Shown: positions 36,977-49,430, counted from the first letter of the stretch. The stretch: DNA of 64,000 nt from Chrysomallon squamiferum (GCA_012295275.1 CM022665.1:4609167-4673166); one strand, 5' to 3'. The notes: generated by a model from the sequence alone, not told the origin. Program-made: numbers and translations.

Positions 36977-37402
36977 TTGATACATATGGGCAAAACTTTC
37001 ACCTTTAGCAACATGTTTGGCCAAAACGTCCAAGATCGAAATGTCTTACACCAAAATATCCTAGGCCGACTTCCGTACTCAAAACGTTTTATACAGTCAT
37101 CTGAACTATTCAGTCATTCGGTGAACAAGTGTTGCTATTGTGATTCCAACACTAGTCGTCTGTCGAAGCTCTCCAGTTCAGGCTGTTTATTCCAGACACG
37201 TTTGCCCAGGAGACCGTGTGTATTTAATGAAGATAATTTCTTACACGTTTTCCACACTCCAAACATGATGTTTTACTTTTTTACAAAGGCTGTGAAGGAA
37301 ACAAATATCTCGAACATCCGAGTTTATGTAAATAATGTATTATGTGATGTTTTATTGTCATGTGAATTGTTAACAAAACAAACAACAGATAAAAAACTGT
37401 AA
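36977..37402 (+). other. 141-codon open frame, unrecognised
   Basis: The longest open frame in the window outside repeats. It begins MIHMGKTFTFSNMFGQN and contains NVQDRNVLHQNILGRL and a C-terminal IRVYVNNVLCDVLL. The first part derives from DNA with repeated CCAAAACGTC/CCAAAATATC-like phrases, so it is probably repeat-derived. The VNNVLCDVLL stretch recalls the region before the active site of retroviral-type proteases, but no DTG/DSG follows. It lies next to the MULE relic. Probably transposon debris rather than a host gene. Confidence 0.3.
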
Positions 37403-37540
37403 TCAAACTGGTAACAAAAATAGCCAAATATGTCTGCGTATTAGATCTATCTATTTATGTATTTTATCTAGCAGCCAACACTTGAGTAAAACCGCACTGT
37501 ACCGGCACATCCAATAAATATCCAATAGTTTTTCCATCCC

Positions 37541-37542
<2 letters not shown>

Positions 37543-37585
<43 letters not shown>
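37543..37585. repeat. (CT)n microsatellite with (CATA)n neighbours
   Basis: CT dinucleotide run followed by ACATACA-rich sequence to about 37730. Overlapping ORFs here are artefacts of this repeat. Confidence 0.9.
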
Positions 37586-37589
<4 letters not shown>

Positions 37590-38327
37590 GTGTGTACCTG
37601 CATACATACATGCATACATAAATACGCACAGACACATACACATACACTTGCACACATATATACATACACATATACTTACATATACAAACACACACACAGA
37701 CAGATACATACATGAGTATGCTATATACACAGAATCAGCAGACAAGCGTATATGTTATTTTTTGTTTTTAACTGATGTTGATACGAATTAACAATCTTCT
37801 GAAGGTGTTATTTGCCAATTTTGTTAAGAGTATAAATAAATAAATATAATTGTATATTTCTCTTCATAACAGTTGGTAACATGTCTTCCACATCTGCTGC
37901 AAGAAAATGTGAGCATTTTCATTAAATGTCGACAAAGTGTTAAATTATATTTACGATTGTTAACGCCTATTGTGAACATCTGAAAGATCATAACAGATTT
38001 GAGTAATTACCTGACGATCCCATTTAAGCTGAATAAAAATACCACACTTCAGCTTTACACGTTCCTTAGAGTAAAATTAATATTAATACCCAACAAAATA
38101 TAAAATAACATGATTATGACAACACTAAATAAATTAAAAGAATGGGGAAAAATAAATTTCGATTCGAGTGTAATATGTATCATTAACTGCATTAATTACT
38201 TTGAGATTAGATTACAGAATCTCGCCTCCAGTAACGAGATTTTTTGTTTATTTTCTGAGTATCGCAACAGACTGCTTCAACAGGATCTGCTGTTTTAATA
38301 CGTTTTCACACTGTATCGCTGATTTAA

Positions 38328-38420
38328 GTGAAAACAAAAACACCAGTTTAGTATAAAGTAACTGACTTCAGGAGACAAGTTATTCATTCAATCCTCGACA
38401 GACCGATTTACGATTTAAAG
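38328..38420 (+). promoter_or_regulatory. Promoter and noncoding 5' exon of gene C
   Basis: GTGAAAACAAAAACACCAG at 38328-38346, TATAAA at 38352-38357, and a 5' exon ending at 38420 before GTAAGC. It is essentially identical to genes A and B. Confidence 0.65.
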
Positions 38421-38731
38421 GTAAGCCTTAAAGCTCATTTGTCTGAAACCTAGTATTTAGTGTATTTTCGATTTATTCTTCTAATATTGGGACATTGGAC
38501 ATTTTATTTAATTTTATTATTAATTCTTTTTAATCAGTCTTAGAACAGCCATTTCGGTAGTCCAAATTCATGATACTCGTAAGAAAGGACAAATTTTAAT
38601 TTTTACTCTTAAATTCATTTTAATTATTTCATTTTAATTTTGAATTAAATCTATAAAAGTACCACAATTGCTATTCAGCCGTTTTAGTTGATATTGTTTT
38701 AATTTAAATGTTTTGTCTATTTTTTCTACAG

Positions 38732-39153
38732 ATGAGAGTTGCTTTTCTTCTTGTACTAGTGCTAGTGTTCGCTGTTCTAAATCAGGGCGACGCTTGGCCT
38801 AGAATTCGTATCAGAATTCGCTGGAGACGAGTGAGAGATTTTGCTAAACGCGTTGCTGCAAGCTGGGCTATTAAAAAAGCAGCAGCACTGGCAGTAGCTG
38901 CCGGTAAACGAGGTAGGAATTAAAATTTAGATTCTGTTTTGTCTTTGTTAAAGTTGACATTAACCATGACACATTTCCATTTGTATATATTTTATAAAGA
39001 TAATTTGTATATATTTTCGATATGAATAAGCGTAATGAATTTTATATTTTTGATATGCTCCTTGGTTCATTTATAGCTCGTAGCTTTCAAACTAATAAAA
39101 ATACAAATTGTGCTTAATTCTATGTAAAATGCATTGTATGTGTGCGTGCGTGC

Positions 39154-39207
<54 letters not shown>

Positions 39208-39757
39208 ATGCTTTGGGTTTATATGTATAAATTTTAACGAATTTATTTCAGACGTTTCGGAGCTTGACACCAACATGGACGGAATCCTCGACAAACAGGA
39301 ACTAGAGAAAATAATGAGTGAACGAGACGCTGAAAATTTCTTGGAACTTGTTGACGAGGATGGTAAAGAATAATTCAATCAAAATAAAGATAGTAATAAT
39401 AACAGTAAAACATCATTCAAATATTAAATTAAAGACTTAGTAAAGAATTTGCAGAGAACGAAGTTGGAAAAGAAGTTATCTTACCACTATTTAGAGACAG
39501 GTCGTTTGAAATCTTTGTGGAATTTCTTATTACTATTACTACTACTATTGCTAATTTTACTATACTACTTCTATGATTACTATTAGTACTACTATTTTTT
39601 ATGTAAAATTTAAATTTTATCTATTAATAAAAATAAGTTATATGTTGCTGGTATTATTACTACTATTATTGTTTTATAATTTCTGTTACTAGGAAACGCC
39701 AAGATAACAACTAACGAGTTCGAGCGGATGGTCAGAGAACTGAATGAAATGGAGTAA
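38732..39757 (+). CDS. Gene C: type I cationic peptide precursor with EF-hand prodomain
   Basis: Spliced CDS 38732-38912, 39252-39362, 39693-39757; 118 residues. Signal peptide MRVAFLLVLVLVF..GDA (1-21). Mature peptide 22-57 begins WPRIRIRIRWRRVRDF and differs from gene B by Ile for Phe at 25 and Val for Ala at 41. The Gly-Lys-Arg site, internal Lys-Arg (39-40), both EF loops and phase 1 junctions are kept. The EF exon is protein-identical to A and B, so substitutions concentrate in the first coding exon. The donor after the stop (AAG|GTTAGT, exon end 39769) matches gene A. It is in direct orientation to gene B, about 6.5 kb away. Confidence 0.8.
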
Positions 39758-39869
39758 AGAAAAAAAAAGGTTAGTTGCTTTTTTAATGTTTGTTTCTTCG
39801 TTTGTTTCTAAGTGTGCTTTCTGGCCGGGGTTATGTATTTGGAACATTTTAAAATGCTAATAATTTTTC

Positions 39870-39917
<48 letters not shown>

Positions 39918-40154
39918 TAAACATAAATGAAACGTGTCACTGAAATACGAAAGTTAATTTATTTTTTATTTATTAATTATTTTTTACTATTTTATCTTTT
40001 GTATTTTCTTCTTCATTCTTTTTCTCCATATATCTCCATTCTATGATATCTCAAAATATAACAGAACTAACGTGCTATTATTCAAAGCCAGTTTTAAAAA
40101 ATGTATATATTTCACTGAAAATGCACAATTTTCTTTATTTTTCTCTTTAAACAG

Positions 40155-40240
40155 CTTCAACTCGGAGTGTTATGAAGATATACATCGTCATGTTAAAAGA
40201 ATGACAAAACAGAAATAAAACTGTTTTATTAAATAAATAT
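40155..40240 (+). other. 3' UTR exon of gene C
   Basis: Acceptor CTCTTTAAACAG ends at 40154. AATAAA at 40214-40219 and 40232-40237. Confidence 0.55.
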
Positions 40241-40639
40241 CTAAGAAATGAATTATAATTGTGTAGTGTTTTTTGTTCGTTTGTGTTTTTCAGTCTCTAT
40301 CACGTTTCAAGCTAGAGTTAAAAAATAGGTCACTTCTCCCTCTAGACACATTAAGCAGAAGTGAGACAAAACATCAAGTATTTATTTAAACACAAATTTT
40401 TGAAACACCAATGAACAGTTCACTATTTGGGTGGTCATTCATGATAAAACATTTTGATTTTTATCTTTCTTCCATTTTGTCAGAACCTTGAAAAAATCAA
40501 ACCAAACAATGTGTGATCCATTCTCGGAAATCCTCATCAAGTCTTTAAATGTATTATTCTTTTGTATTCTCATTGTACTATTACTTGCAGCTTAGTACCC
40601 CGTGTCTCGGACCTCTACTTGCGTGGTTTTAAAAATTGT

Positions 40640-42067
40640 AATCTGTACTGTCCAAATAATTAAGTGCCGAGGTTTATGATCTTCATCCCAGTTAATTTGA
40701 TTGTATACAAGTTTAAAACAACTGTGTTTGTTGTCAGTCTCTAATGACAGCATTCTTGCAGCTATTCATACAATTGGTCACATAATCTCCTTCCTTGTTA
40801 CCAGCTAGTGATAAACATTTCCTTCTGTAGTACTCGGTCGTAGAAACAAAATCTGTATCGACTTTGTATTAGTATTTGGTAAGATTTGTATATGTTGTCA
40901 TTAAATACTAATTCAGTTATCAATTTTTGAACTCTCATAACAAAATAAATGAAACGTATGAAGCCATTTTGTAACAACATAACTCAAAAAATATCATGAA
41001 TTAGATGATAACATTTTGATTATTGTCTTCATTTGACGAGAGAGAATGGCCTGTTTACATATTTACAGTGTATCTTTTACGAATTACATACTTTGTGATA
41101 AAATGATGAGATACGTTAAGAAGGTGTATTGAAAGGATATTTGAATTCATACGTCATTTATTCTATTAAGGAGTTAAACCCATCCATGTATGTGTGTGTC
41201 TCTCACCCTCTCATCATCATCTTCATCATCATCATCATCAATATTATCATTATTATTATTATATAGAAATTTTTATTAATAAAAAGGATTATAAAGTATT
41301 AATGAAAATATCCGTTATGAGTTCTAGGTCTTGTTTATTGCATGATACAGACCTCAGAAATCAAAAGTGAAAAAAAAAAAAAAAAAACAAACAAACAAAT
41401 AACAAAGAAGAAAAAAAAAAAAAAAAAAGTTAATTAATGACTTATATGAACAAAAGAATACAATTAAAATATATCTGCAGCTGTCGTGTTTCCGTAGTGA
41501 TGACGTCTTCGTGTACATGGCATATCTATTTTCTCAAAAGTTTCTCCTAGCGTCTACAAAATACAATTATCAAAAAATGCTTAAATGAATATCCATGCAT
41601 AAACAGTTTCAACTCGTCTATGATATAAACGGAAAGATAAAACTTCTCCTAAATACCGTAGAAATGAGATATAATTGCTTCGGTTTTTTTGTTGTTTTTT
41701 TGTCTTTTTTGTTTGTTTTCTTTTTCTTAATTAATTAATTTATTTATTTATTGTTTTATGTTTTATTTTATTTTAAAAAGCGAAGTTGAAAGTGATATTT
41801 GCTTTCATAATCTCAACGGCTTACATGGCATCGGGTATTACAAATCAGACATTCTTAAACTTTCTTCCATATCACTTTTATGTATTTCTATATCATCATC
41901 ATCATCATCATCATCATCATTAGTATTATTATACGGAGTTTGAACTCGCACGGTTTGGCAATTCCAGTTCTTTCAAAATATCGTATAAGGCTTCCGTAAA
42001 GTAAAATTATTTATTTTGGAGAAAACAAATCCAGATCGATATGACTGTCTGCTTTTGTAGTGGAATA

Positions 42068-42119
<52 letters not shown>

Positions 42120-42414
42120 AAAATAAAAAAAAAAATGCCGTCCGCTTCCCTTTCAGCAGGTTTCCGCTGATCTAAGGGACATAACTACTGAAAAACAATC
42201 GGAACTCGACGAAAAATGTCTGCACATCGCAGATGGCAGCTCATGACATACGGGATAAAATAACTACGTTCAACAGTTTTACTTTATTATCATACTTTGT
42301 TATGAATACCCCAAAACAATAAAATATTAACTTGTAAGCATAACATTTTTAATAGATCAGATATTCTTACGACTATAGCATAGACTTTAAACAGAATAGA
42401 TGCATTTGATAACA

Positions 42415-42471
<57 letters not shown>

Positions 42472-42782
42472 GGTAGAAATAGTAGAAGTAGTAGTAGTGG
42501 TAGTAATGATAATAATAACAACTGTTACTCCAATCTGAAAAATGTAATTCTCGTTAGCATGAAATTAATTGATGAAATTCCCGTGCTGAATAAAATTACT
42601 GTTTGTAAGGAAAAGAAAGGGACTGAAGTTATCTCCCATCCTACTACCCAGAGAATGTCATGGTATTTTTCTGATGACAGCTAATGATCTTCATGGTAGT
42701 GATTTCAATTATTAATAATAATCTGTTGTTATTACATTCATCAGTCAAGCTAGAGGCTTCACTGTGTTGCTGGAATGAAGAC

Positions 42783-42837
<55 letters not shown>

Positions 42838-42921
42838 CATAATAATAATAATAACAATAATAACAATAATAATAATAAAAATAACAATAATAATAACAAC
42901 AATAATAACAATAACAACAAC

Positions 42922-42968
<47 letters not shown>

Positions 42969-43025
42969 TAACATAAAATAAATGATGAAAAGATAACAAA
43001 CAACTGAAGTACCAAACAAGCCTAA
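40640..43025. other. Intergenic DNA with microsatellites, no gene seen
   Basis: Holds (ATC)n near 41213-41240 and 41893-41922, (TA)n at about 42067-42111, (AAT)n at about 42416-42470 and an imperfect 180-base (AAT/AAC)n at about 42783-42965. A moderately GC-richer segment at about 42136-42260 contains CTAAGGGACATAACT, which may be a short dispersed element. Asn-rich and Ile/Leu/Tyr-rich ORFs are the AAT repeat read in different frames. Confidence 0.6.
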
Positions 43026-43028
43026 CTT

Positions 43029-43093
43029 TTATTCAATTTTATTCAGTTTTCTGACCATTCGTTCGAAATCCTGAGCTTTGATCTTGCTATTCC
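43029..43093 (-). pseudogene. Orphan last coding exon of a type II/III gene
   Basis: Minus-strand acceptor ATTACTAG precedes an intact 65-nt exon reading NSKIKAQDFERMVRKLNKIE and TAA, homologous to the last exon of gene G (NAKITTQDFERMVKEL). Upstream, where the two preceding coding exons should be, there is only unrelated intronic and flanking repeat sequence, then a promoter-like TATA at 43398-43393. The locus has lost its 5' noncoding, signal/mature and first EF exons. Confidence 0.65.
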
Positions 43094-43390
43094 CTAGTAA
43101 TAGAGTATTTTAACATAAAAGAATGAAAATGGAAAAAAAAATTTAATCAAACATATGATCTGTGTGAATCGGAAAAGAGAAAAATGTGAGTAAAAAAAAA
43201 AAAATAATAATAATATATATATATGTATATAACATTTTGATTTTAACAGTCAAAAAAATAAATCAATAAACAAATTTGTTTTAATTTTTTTTTTTTTTTT
43301 TTTGAACTATTACAATAAAACACAAATTATTAAGCTTAAAGTGTCAGAATGTTCACATAAACCAAAATTGTATTAAGTAATAGCACAGTT

Positions 43391-43500
43391 ACTTTATATC
43401 CAACTGGTGTTTTTATTTTCACTTAGATCAGAGATAAAATGTGAGATCTTATTAATTCGATGATAGCTACATCCTGTTAATGCAATATTTTGCCGAAGTG
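43391..43500 (-). promoter_or_regulatory. Orphan promoter of the deleted copy
   Basis: Minus strand: GTGAAAATAAAAACACC, then GGATATAAAG (TATAAA 43398-43393), and further upstream CATCCTGTTAATGCAAT-like sequence near 43460-43490, all matching gene D's promoter. Just past the TATA box the sequence jumps to D's intron 1 (CTGTGCTATTA), so the 5' exon with its donor is missing. Confidence 0.5.
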
Positions 43501-43509
43501 AAGTAACCA

Positions 43510-44340
43510 GACAGTAAAAACATTTTTTTTTTTAATTTGAAAAATCCCGAGCTTTCGATTCTAAACAACACATTATGGCAACAGAGAATGGAATTTCTCG
43601 TTTTTCGTACAGAAAAACATACAAAAACGAAAGTTAATCATTGAAAAGTATGCATACCGGATATTATTTTTGTTGTAAGATTTCTATTATGATATCACAT
43701 TCTAATTAAAAGGAAACCTCAGCTTTTTATTTCGTTATCATTCTTCTTCATGAAATACTATATTCTTTAAATCTATTTATTTAAATTTATTTATTTATAA
43801 TTAATATAGATCGTATCTGAATGCACCTAATTTAATAAACGTTATTTCCAGAGTCTTATTGAATTGAAAAGTATACGATTAATTTATTGAAATACAGAAT
43901 ACATTAATTTTTGTACTTTTTGTATCATGAAATTATAACATGAAAACAACTTAGACAGGATCCTGTCCTTTTAGCAGACTTCATCTTTTAAAGCACTTAA
44001 AAATTAAAAGAGAACATAAATGATTTTCGTATCCATATCAAAGCAAGCACTTTTTTCATATTAATTTTAATGAACACTCGAGATACTGAAATCAGTTCCG
44101 CTCTTTTGAAAGATAGCACCTGGACTATTTGTTATTTCTACACTTTATTAAAATGTTTTTGTTATCCTGGAATGAAAACCTTTAATCTTCTATAATAAAT
44201 CTGACTTATTTTGTTTCTAAAGCTCCAAAATATACAAAGACTTATTGGTTGCACATACATATACATACATATAGAGATATATACACACATTCATATACTC
44301 TCTAGATACACACAGTAAAATTAAACAAACCGTTTTCAGT
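43510..44340. other. Flanking repeat sequence of the gene unit
   Basis: AT-rich sequence also present, in the same or opposite orientation, beside genes D, E, F and H. Examples are the GTATTATTTTTGTTGT phrase near 43663 and ATCAGTTCCGCTCTTTTGA near 44091. No gene signal. Confidence 0.5.
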
Positions 44341-44394
44341 TTCATAATTTTATTTGTTTCTTAATAATTATCTTCATGGTCCTTCACGTGGAAC
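44340..44394 (-). other. 3' UTR exon of gene D
   Basis: Minus-strand acceptor TTTTTATCAG at 44396-44395, then GTTCCACGTGAAGGACC and AATAAA at 44354-44349. Similar exons follow E (52335), F (57542) and the orphan 3' end (27071). Confidence 0.5.
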
Positions 44395-44793
44395 CTGATA
44401 AAAAAGAAAAGGAAATTAAAAGAAAGGAATAATAATTTGAGAATCTTTAAAATTTTATTTTATGCTATACACGTACTTGTTACACTACAACCAGTCTTGA
44501 GTTAAAACGGAGAAGAAGAAGAAAAAGATGAGGAGGAGGAGGGGAGGGGGAGGGGATGAGGAAAAGATAAAATAAAAAACAAATTACTGGACAATATAAT
44601 TTACTGCCACTTAAATGAGAGGTTTTATTAACTTTTAAACATTAACAACAACAACAACAACAACAACAACAATAATAATAACTACCTCCGAAAGGTAATG
44701 AAAAAAAAATAAAATAAAAAAAAAAATAAAAAAAAAATAACGTACAACAATCGTATGATAAGTTACAAGTGAAATACCGAAAAAGATTTACTT

Positions 44794-44882
44794 TTATTCA
44801 TGTTCATTCAGTTCTCTGACCATTCGCTGCAAATCCCGAGTTGCGATCTCGGCGTTTCCTAGCAACAAAAATCATTCAGACG

Positions 44883-44918
<36 letters not shown>

Positions 44919-45875
44919 GCTATTTTACTGAGAGAAAGAAAGAGACAGTCCATCAAAACAATAATACTGTTAGTCCACACTTTTTATAATTTTAAAAATC
45001 TCTTTTCAAAGCTGCTTTTTACTCAGCCCAGATAATAAATCTACGACTGACACCTTTCTTTAGTTAAGCCTATTTTTATTGTTCTAACTTTCCTTCTTAG
45101 AATCTCAGCATTTTAAACAATTTCATTTCGTTCTTAGAATTACTGATCTGTTAACATTAATGTTATCTAGTTTTTAAAATGACTTACCATCCTCGCTAAG
45201 AAGTTCGAGAAAATTCTCAGCGTCTCGTCGACTCATTATTTGTTCAAGTTCTTGTTGGTCCACGATCCCGTCCATGTTGGTATCGATCTCCGAAACGTCT
45301 TAAATAAATGTATTCATTTAAACTCACAGATAAAGTCACTGAATTAAGCACATTATAATTTAGTGTAAGCAACATTACAGTAATTGAACTTTGTTTTAAA
45401 CTGTGTTAAGAAATTATATATACCTATACATGCAAACCATAATTAATTGAAAAGGCAAAATAAGTATTTTTCATATTCAGGTAAGAATCATTGTATGTGA
45501 AGATATAGGAAGTATTCTTCGTGTTAATTTCAGATATATAATTCTTCCTCCCTTTTATATATTACGGATCTGGAGGTTTTAACCTGATGTTACCATTTTA
45601 ATGAGTTTTCAAAATACAACAGTCTTTCAAATTCTACATTTTCAAGACAGCTGTCAGATAAATGCTAAAAACTAAACATTATTTAACAAGAATGGAATCA
45701 AAACCTAATTCCCATTCATACCTCGTTTTCCGAAAAGTGATGCTACCGCTCCTACTGCTGCCGCAGCTGCCCCGACTCTACTAGCAGTCTCTCTGACTCG
45801 TCTCCAGGTAGTAAACCATGCGTCACCCTGATTTAGGACAGCGAACACAACCACAAGAAGAAAACCAATTCTCAT
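44794..45875 (-). CDS. Gene D: type II precursor with EF-hand-like prodomain
   Basis: Spliced CDS 45875-45722, 45298-45188, 44858-44794; 109 residues. Signal peptide MRIGFLLVVVF..GDA (1-19). Mature peptide 20-48 begins WFTTWRRVRETASRVG and continues as an Ala/Val-rich tail ending SLF, then Gly-Lys-Arg (49-51). It is much less basic than type I (about +3) and has no internal Lys-Arg. In the prodomain, loop 1 is intact (DTNMDGIVDQQE, 57-68). Loop 2 (SEDGNAEIATRD, 86-97) has lost the Asp at position 1 and has Asp for Glu at position 12, so calcium binding there is doubtful. The gene lies on the minus strand with the promoter at 46228-46260. An (AAT)n tract lies in the intron between 44858 and 45188. 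Confidence 0.75.
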
Positions 45876-46164
45876 CTGTAGAAAAAACAGACAAAACATT
45901 TGACAAAGAAAGAAAACAGAAGACATCGATGATGATAATGATAGCAAATAAATTGCTAATATTTTATTTTATTTTATTTTATTTTATTTATTTATTTATT
46001 TATTTTAGTTCTTATTTCTCCAAATATTCAACTTGAAATTTTGATTTTCACTATTACACTAAAATAGAAACTATTAAGCTTAAAGTGTCAGAATGTTCAC
46101 ATAAATAAAAAATACATTAAATAATAGCACAGAGATTAGAATAAATAAAAGCTTTATGACTCAC

Positions 46165-46260
46165 CTTTGAGCTGTAAACTGATTACTCGAAGAAGAAATG
46201 AATAAAATTGTTATCGAACTTTGCTAATTTATATCCAACTGGTGTTTTTATTTTCACTTA
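46165..46260 (-). promoter_or_regulatory. Promoter and noncoding 5' exon of gene D
   Basis: GTGAAAATAAAAACACC at 46257-46241, TATAAA at 46233-46228 on the minus strand, and a noncoding exon from about 46203 to 46165 ending before GTGAGTC. The purine element and TATA match type I promoters in order and spacing. Confidence 0.6.
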
Positions 46261-46379
46261 GATGAGAGATAAAATGTGAGATCTTATTAATGCGGTGATA
46301 CCTACATCCTGTTAATGCAATATGTTGCCAAAACCAAATGACATCTGAAAACAAAAAAAAAAAAAAAAAAATCCCACCT

Positions 46380-47360
46380 TTCGATTCTCAACCAGAATGG
46401 AATTTTTTCAAGATTTTTTTTTTTTAATAAATTAGAAACTGTGATTATTGAGGTGTGTTGTTAAGTTTAATTTTTATTTATTTAACTAGTTTGACCAGAA
46501 AAGAACTTACTGTTGTCAGAATTGTATTATGAAATGATATTCTAATAAAATAAAACGTCAGTTTCCCTGTATAATCGTCACCTTTTTATTTCATAATCAT
46601 TCTTTTTCATGAAATACAATATTCTTTAAACTTCCGAATTTTGTTTAAATTTAATTATTTATTTATATTTTTATATATATATATAAAATCAAGACAGGTT
46701 TAACAATAAAATGCACAAATATAATAAACGTTATTTCAGAATATTTATTGAATGAAAAACTATTCTATTAATTTAAATGACATACAGCAAACGTTTATGT
46801 TTTTGTTTAAACTGTTATGAAATTATAAAATGAAAAAATCTTAGACGGAATCTGGCCTTTTAACCCACTTCATATCCAACTTTTGTAATTTTTATTTTAT
46901 TTTATTTTATTTTATTTTATTTATTTATTTATTATTATTATTATTTTTTCAAATATTTAACTTGAAATGAAAATAAAACAATGAAAATGGGAGAAAAACA
47001 ATTTAATCAAATATATGATCTTTCTGAATCGGAAAATTAACCAAAACATCGTGGATTTTAAGAAGATGTGGGTAGAAATATTAACGTTTCAAAAACAAAA
47101 AGAGAAAAAAGACAATAAATCTATGATATCTTAGAACAATATATATATAATCTCACTGAATTGAGAACTATTCGATTAATTTAATAGTCTCATGAGAGCA
47201 ACTTAGACAACATCCTGTCCTTTTAACCGACTTCATCTTTTAAAGCACTTAAAAACTAAAAGAGAACAAAAATCATATTCGTATCCATATGTAAACAAGA
47301 ATTTTTTCATATCAATTTTAATTGAAATAATTACTTTTTTTACTTAATTTTTTTGTTTTG
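46380..47360. other. Repeat-unit flank between gene D and a divergent promoter-like site
   Basis: Contains sequence shared with the flanks of E, F, G and H, for example ACTAGTTTGACCAGAAAAGA near 46487 and GAATCGGAAAATTAACCAAA near 47025. No gene was seen. Confidence 0.5.
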
Positions 47361-47584
47361 TTTTTTTAGCTAGATGTGATTTTTACATAGCAGTTTAACT
47401 TATTTTTATGAAGGGCAAGATGACATTCTATTTGTGTGACTGTACCGGTAACATGATCCAACATATAACACGTTGGCAGAAAATTAATTTGTAACAGATT
47501 CGATAAACATCCGGTTAACTGATTGCTATTGATACATTTTATATATATCAATTAACTTTGCATCACATTGAATTAACAAGCATC

Positions 47585-47680
47585 TACCCATCATCACATT
47601 GATAAGTTTTCACACTTTATCGCTGACTTAAGTGAACTTAAATACACCAAGTTATAATAGTATAAGGTAACTGACTACAT
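47585..47680 (+). promoter_or_regulatory. Divergent family promoter relic 1
   Basis: TTTTCACACTTTATCGCTGA, then CTTAAGTGAACTTAAATACACC, a TATAA-like AGTATAAGGTAACTGACT. This follows type I promoters block by block (TTTTCACACTGTATCGCTGA, AAGTGAAAACAAAAACACC, AGTATAAAGTAACTGACT). It faces away from gene D and is followed by (TAG)n-rich DNA and traces of reverse transcriptase sequence, not by a signal-peptide exon. Confidence 0.5.
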
Positions 47681-47929
47681 TAAGCATTTTATACCACTGA
47701 AAAATAACGAAATAAATATATTTTTTTTTACTTTAGTGGGTTATATATATATATATATATATGTTTTGTTTATTTTAATATATATATATGTTTTATATAG
47801 TAATAATAATCGTTATCATAGCCGCAGTGGCCTTAGTAATAGTAGTAGCAGTATTTTAAAATAAGGAAGATATATTTTATTGAACACCGTGGTAAACCTT
47901 TTCTTCATTTCTATTTTTTTCTCTTTTCT

Positions 47930-49140
47930 TTTTAGTTTAAATCTAAGATATACTGCTTTATATCTATGCCATCATGAACCACGCTGTTCATTCATTTCTA
48001 CTTTTTTTTTTTTTTTTAAATATTTTCTTTTTTTTTTCATAATAATAATGAAGAAGTGTTTGAATAAATTTGTTTGGAATAAAATTTGAAAATTTGCGTC
48101 ATCATTTGATGATCTGTGTGTTTTTTTTTTTTTTAATTTATTTAAATTTTACTCATTTTAACAGTTCAAGTTTTATTTTTATTATTTCTTTTTTTTTTTA
48201 AATGTACACTGAGATATAAATAAAATCCCTGTCTTTTGGAATATTGTTGATTTACTAAATATTTTTGTTTAAATTAACAAACTGTCAAGTTGCTTTTAAA
48301 ACTGTCAGTTGTTGTTGTTGTTTATTACTGTCCATTATTATTATTATTTAAGCTGAAAAAATAATTTATTTTATGCCAACAATATTATTTTCAGAATAAT
48401 AATTAATTTTTTATTATTTCTTTTCTTCTTCTTTTTGATGATATTAGGTGGGTTTTTTTTTTGTTTTTTTGAACTCGAGGGTGATGTTATTTTATTTGTT
48501 TTTGTTAATGTAATAAGAAAAAAAAGTCTATTTAATTGAAAAAACAAATTTTTGATAAATTACATAGATGATCATCCATTTCTTATAAATCATTTTTCTT
48601 TTTTTCTAAAAAAAAAATGGAATATTTTATACAATCTTTTTCTTTCATTAAATTAAGAAACTATTATAGACATAAACAAACGTTGACACTTTTAAAACTG
48701 TCAGTTTTTAATTCTTTAACAGTATAGTACTAGAATAATGGTGATTTAGTCACAACAATCAGATAAGGGTTAAACAAATTTAACATTATTTCATATATTA
48801 TTAGTTATCCAGGTCCAGCTTGAACTCGAACAGTGATGATAGCTACATCCTGTTAATGCAATAAGCTGCCGAAGATAAAAAGAAACTGGCATGTCTCGTT
48901 TTTCGTACAGAGAAACATACAAACACGAAAGTTAATCTTTGAAAAATATGAATACTGGGTATTATTTTTGTTGTAAGATTTCTATTATGAAAGACATTGC
49001 ATTAAAAATAAAACACAAGTTTCCGTGTATAATCGATAGCTTTCTATTTGATAATCATTCTTTTTTATGAAATACTACATTCTTTAAATCTTCCTAATTT
49101 TGTTTAAATTTACTTATATATTTATTTATTTATAAAGGAA
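47930..49140. other. Repeat debris, no gene seen
   Basis: Begins with a short trace of the reverse-transcriptase unit (ACTGCTTTATATCTATGCCA near 47952), then AT-rich sequence and copies of the gene-unit flank near 48820-49130. Confidence 0.45.
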
Positions 49141-49324
49141 AATATGACATTCTATTTCTGTGACTGTACTGGTAACACGATCCTATCTATAACACAGTGG
49201 CAGAAAATTAATTTGTAACAGATATACCAAACATCCGGTTAACTTATCGCTGATCTGTACATACATACATAGATACATACATACATATATATATATATCA
49301 GTTAACGTTGCAGCACATTGCCTT

Positions 49325-49430
49325 AACACAACATCTACCCATCATCACACTGTAAACGTTTCACACTTTATCGACGAGTTAAGTGAACTCAAATATACCA
49401 AGTTATAATGGTACACGGTAATTGATTATA
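49325..49430 (+). promoter_or_regulatory. Divergent family promoter relic 2
   Basis: ATCTACCCATCATCACAC, then TTTCACACTTTATCGACGAG, TTAAGTGAACTCAAATATACC and a degenerate TATA (TTATAATGGTACACGGTAA). Same layout as relic 1, more decayed. It leads into the reverse-transcriptase fragment at 49790. Confidence 0.4.

Larger units (their letters stand above)
38070..40300 (+). repeat. Direct duplication of the gene B unit (contains gene C)
   Basis: The phrase AATATTAATACCCAACAAAA at about 38080 also opens the region upstream of gene B (about 31596). The two regions then run in parallel through promoter, exons and 3' UTR. Intron 1 of C has a replaced segment (about 38486-38640) and intron 2 is partly replaced by a (TG)n tract (about 39153-39204). 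Beyond C, to about 40640, the sequence also matches the downstream flank of gene A. Confidence 0.7.

Noticed and set aside
42400-43019. Poly-Asn, poly-Ile, poly-Leu and poly-Tyr ORFs
   Set aside because: These are (AAT)n microsatellites read in different frames. The same applies at 25.6, 26.8, 52.7, 56.9 and 59.8 kb.
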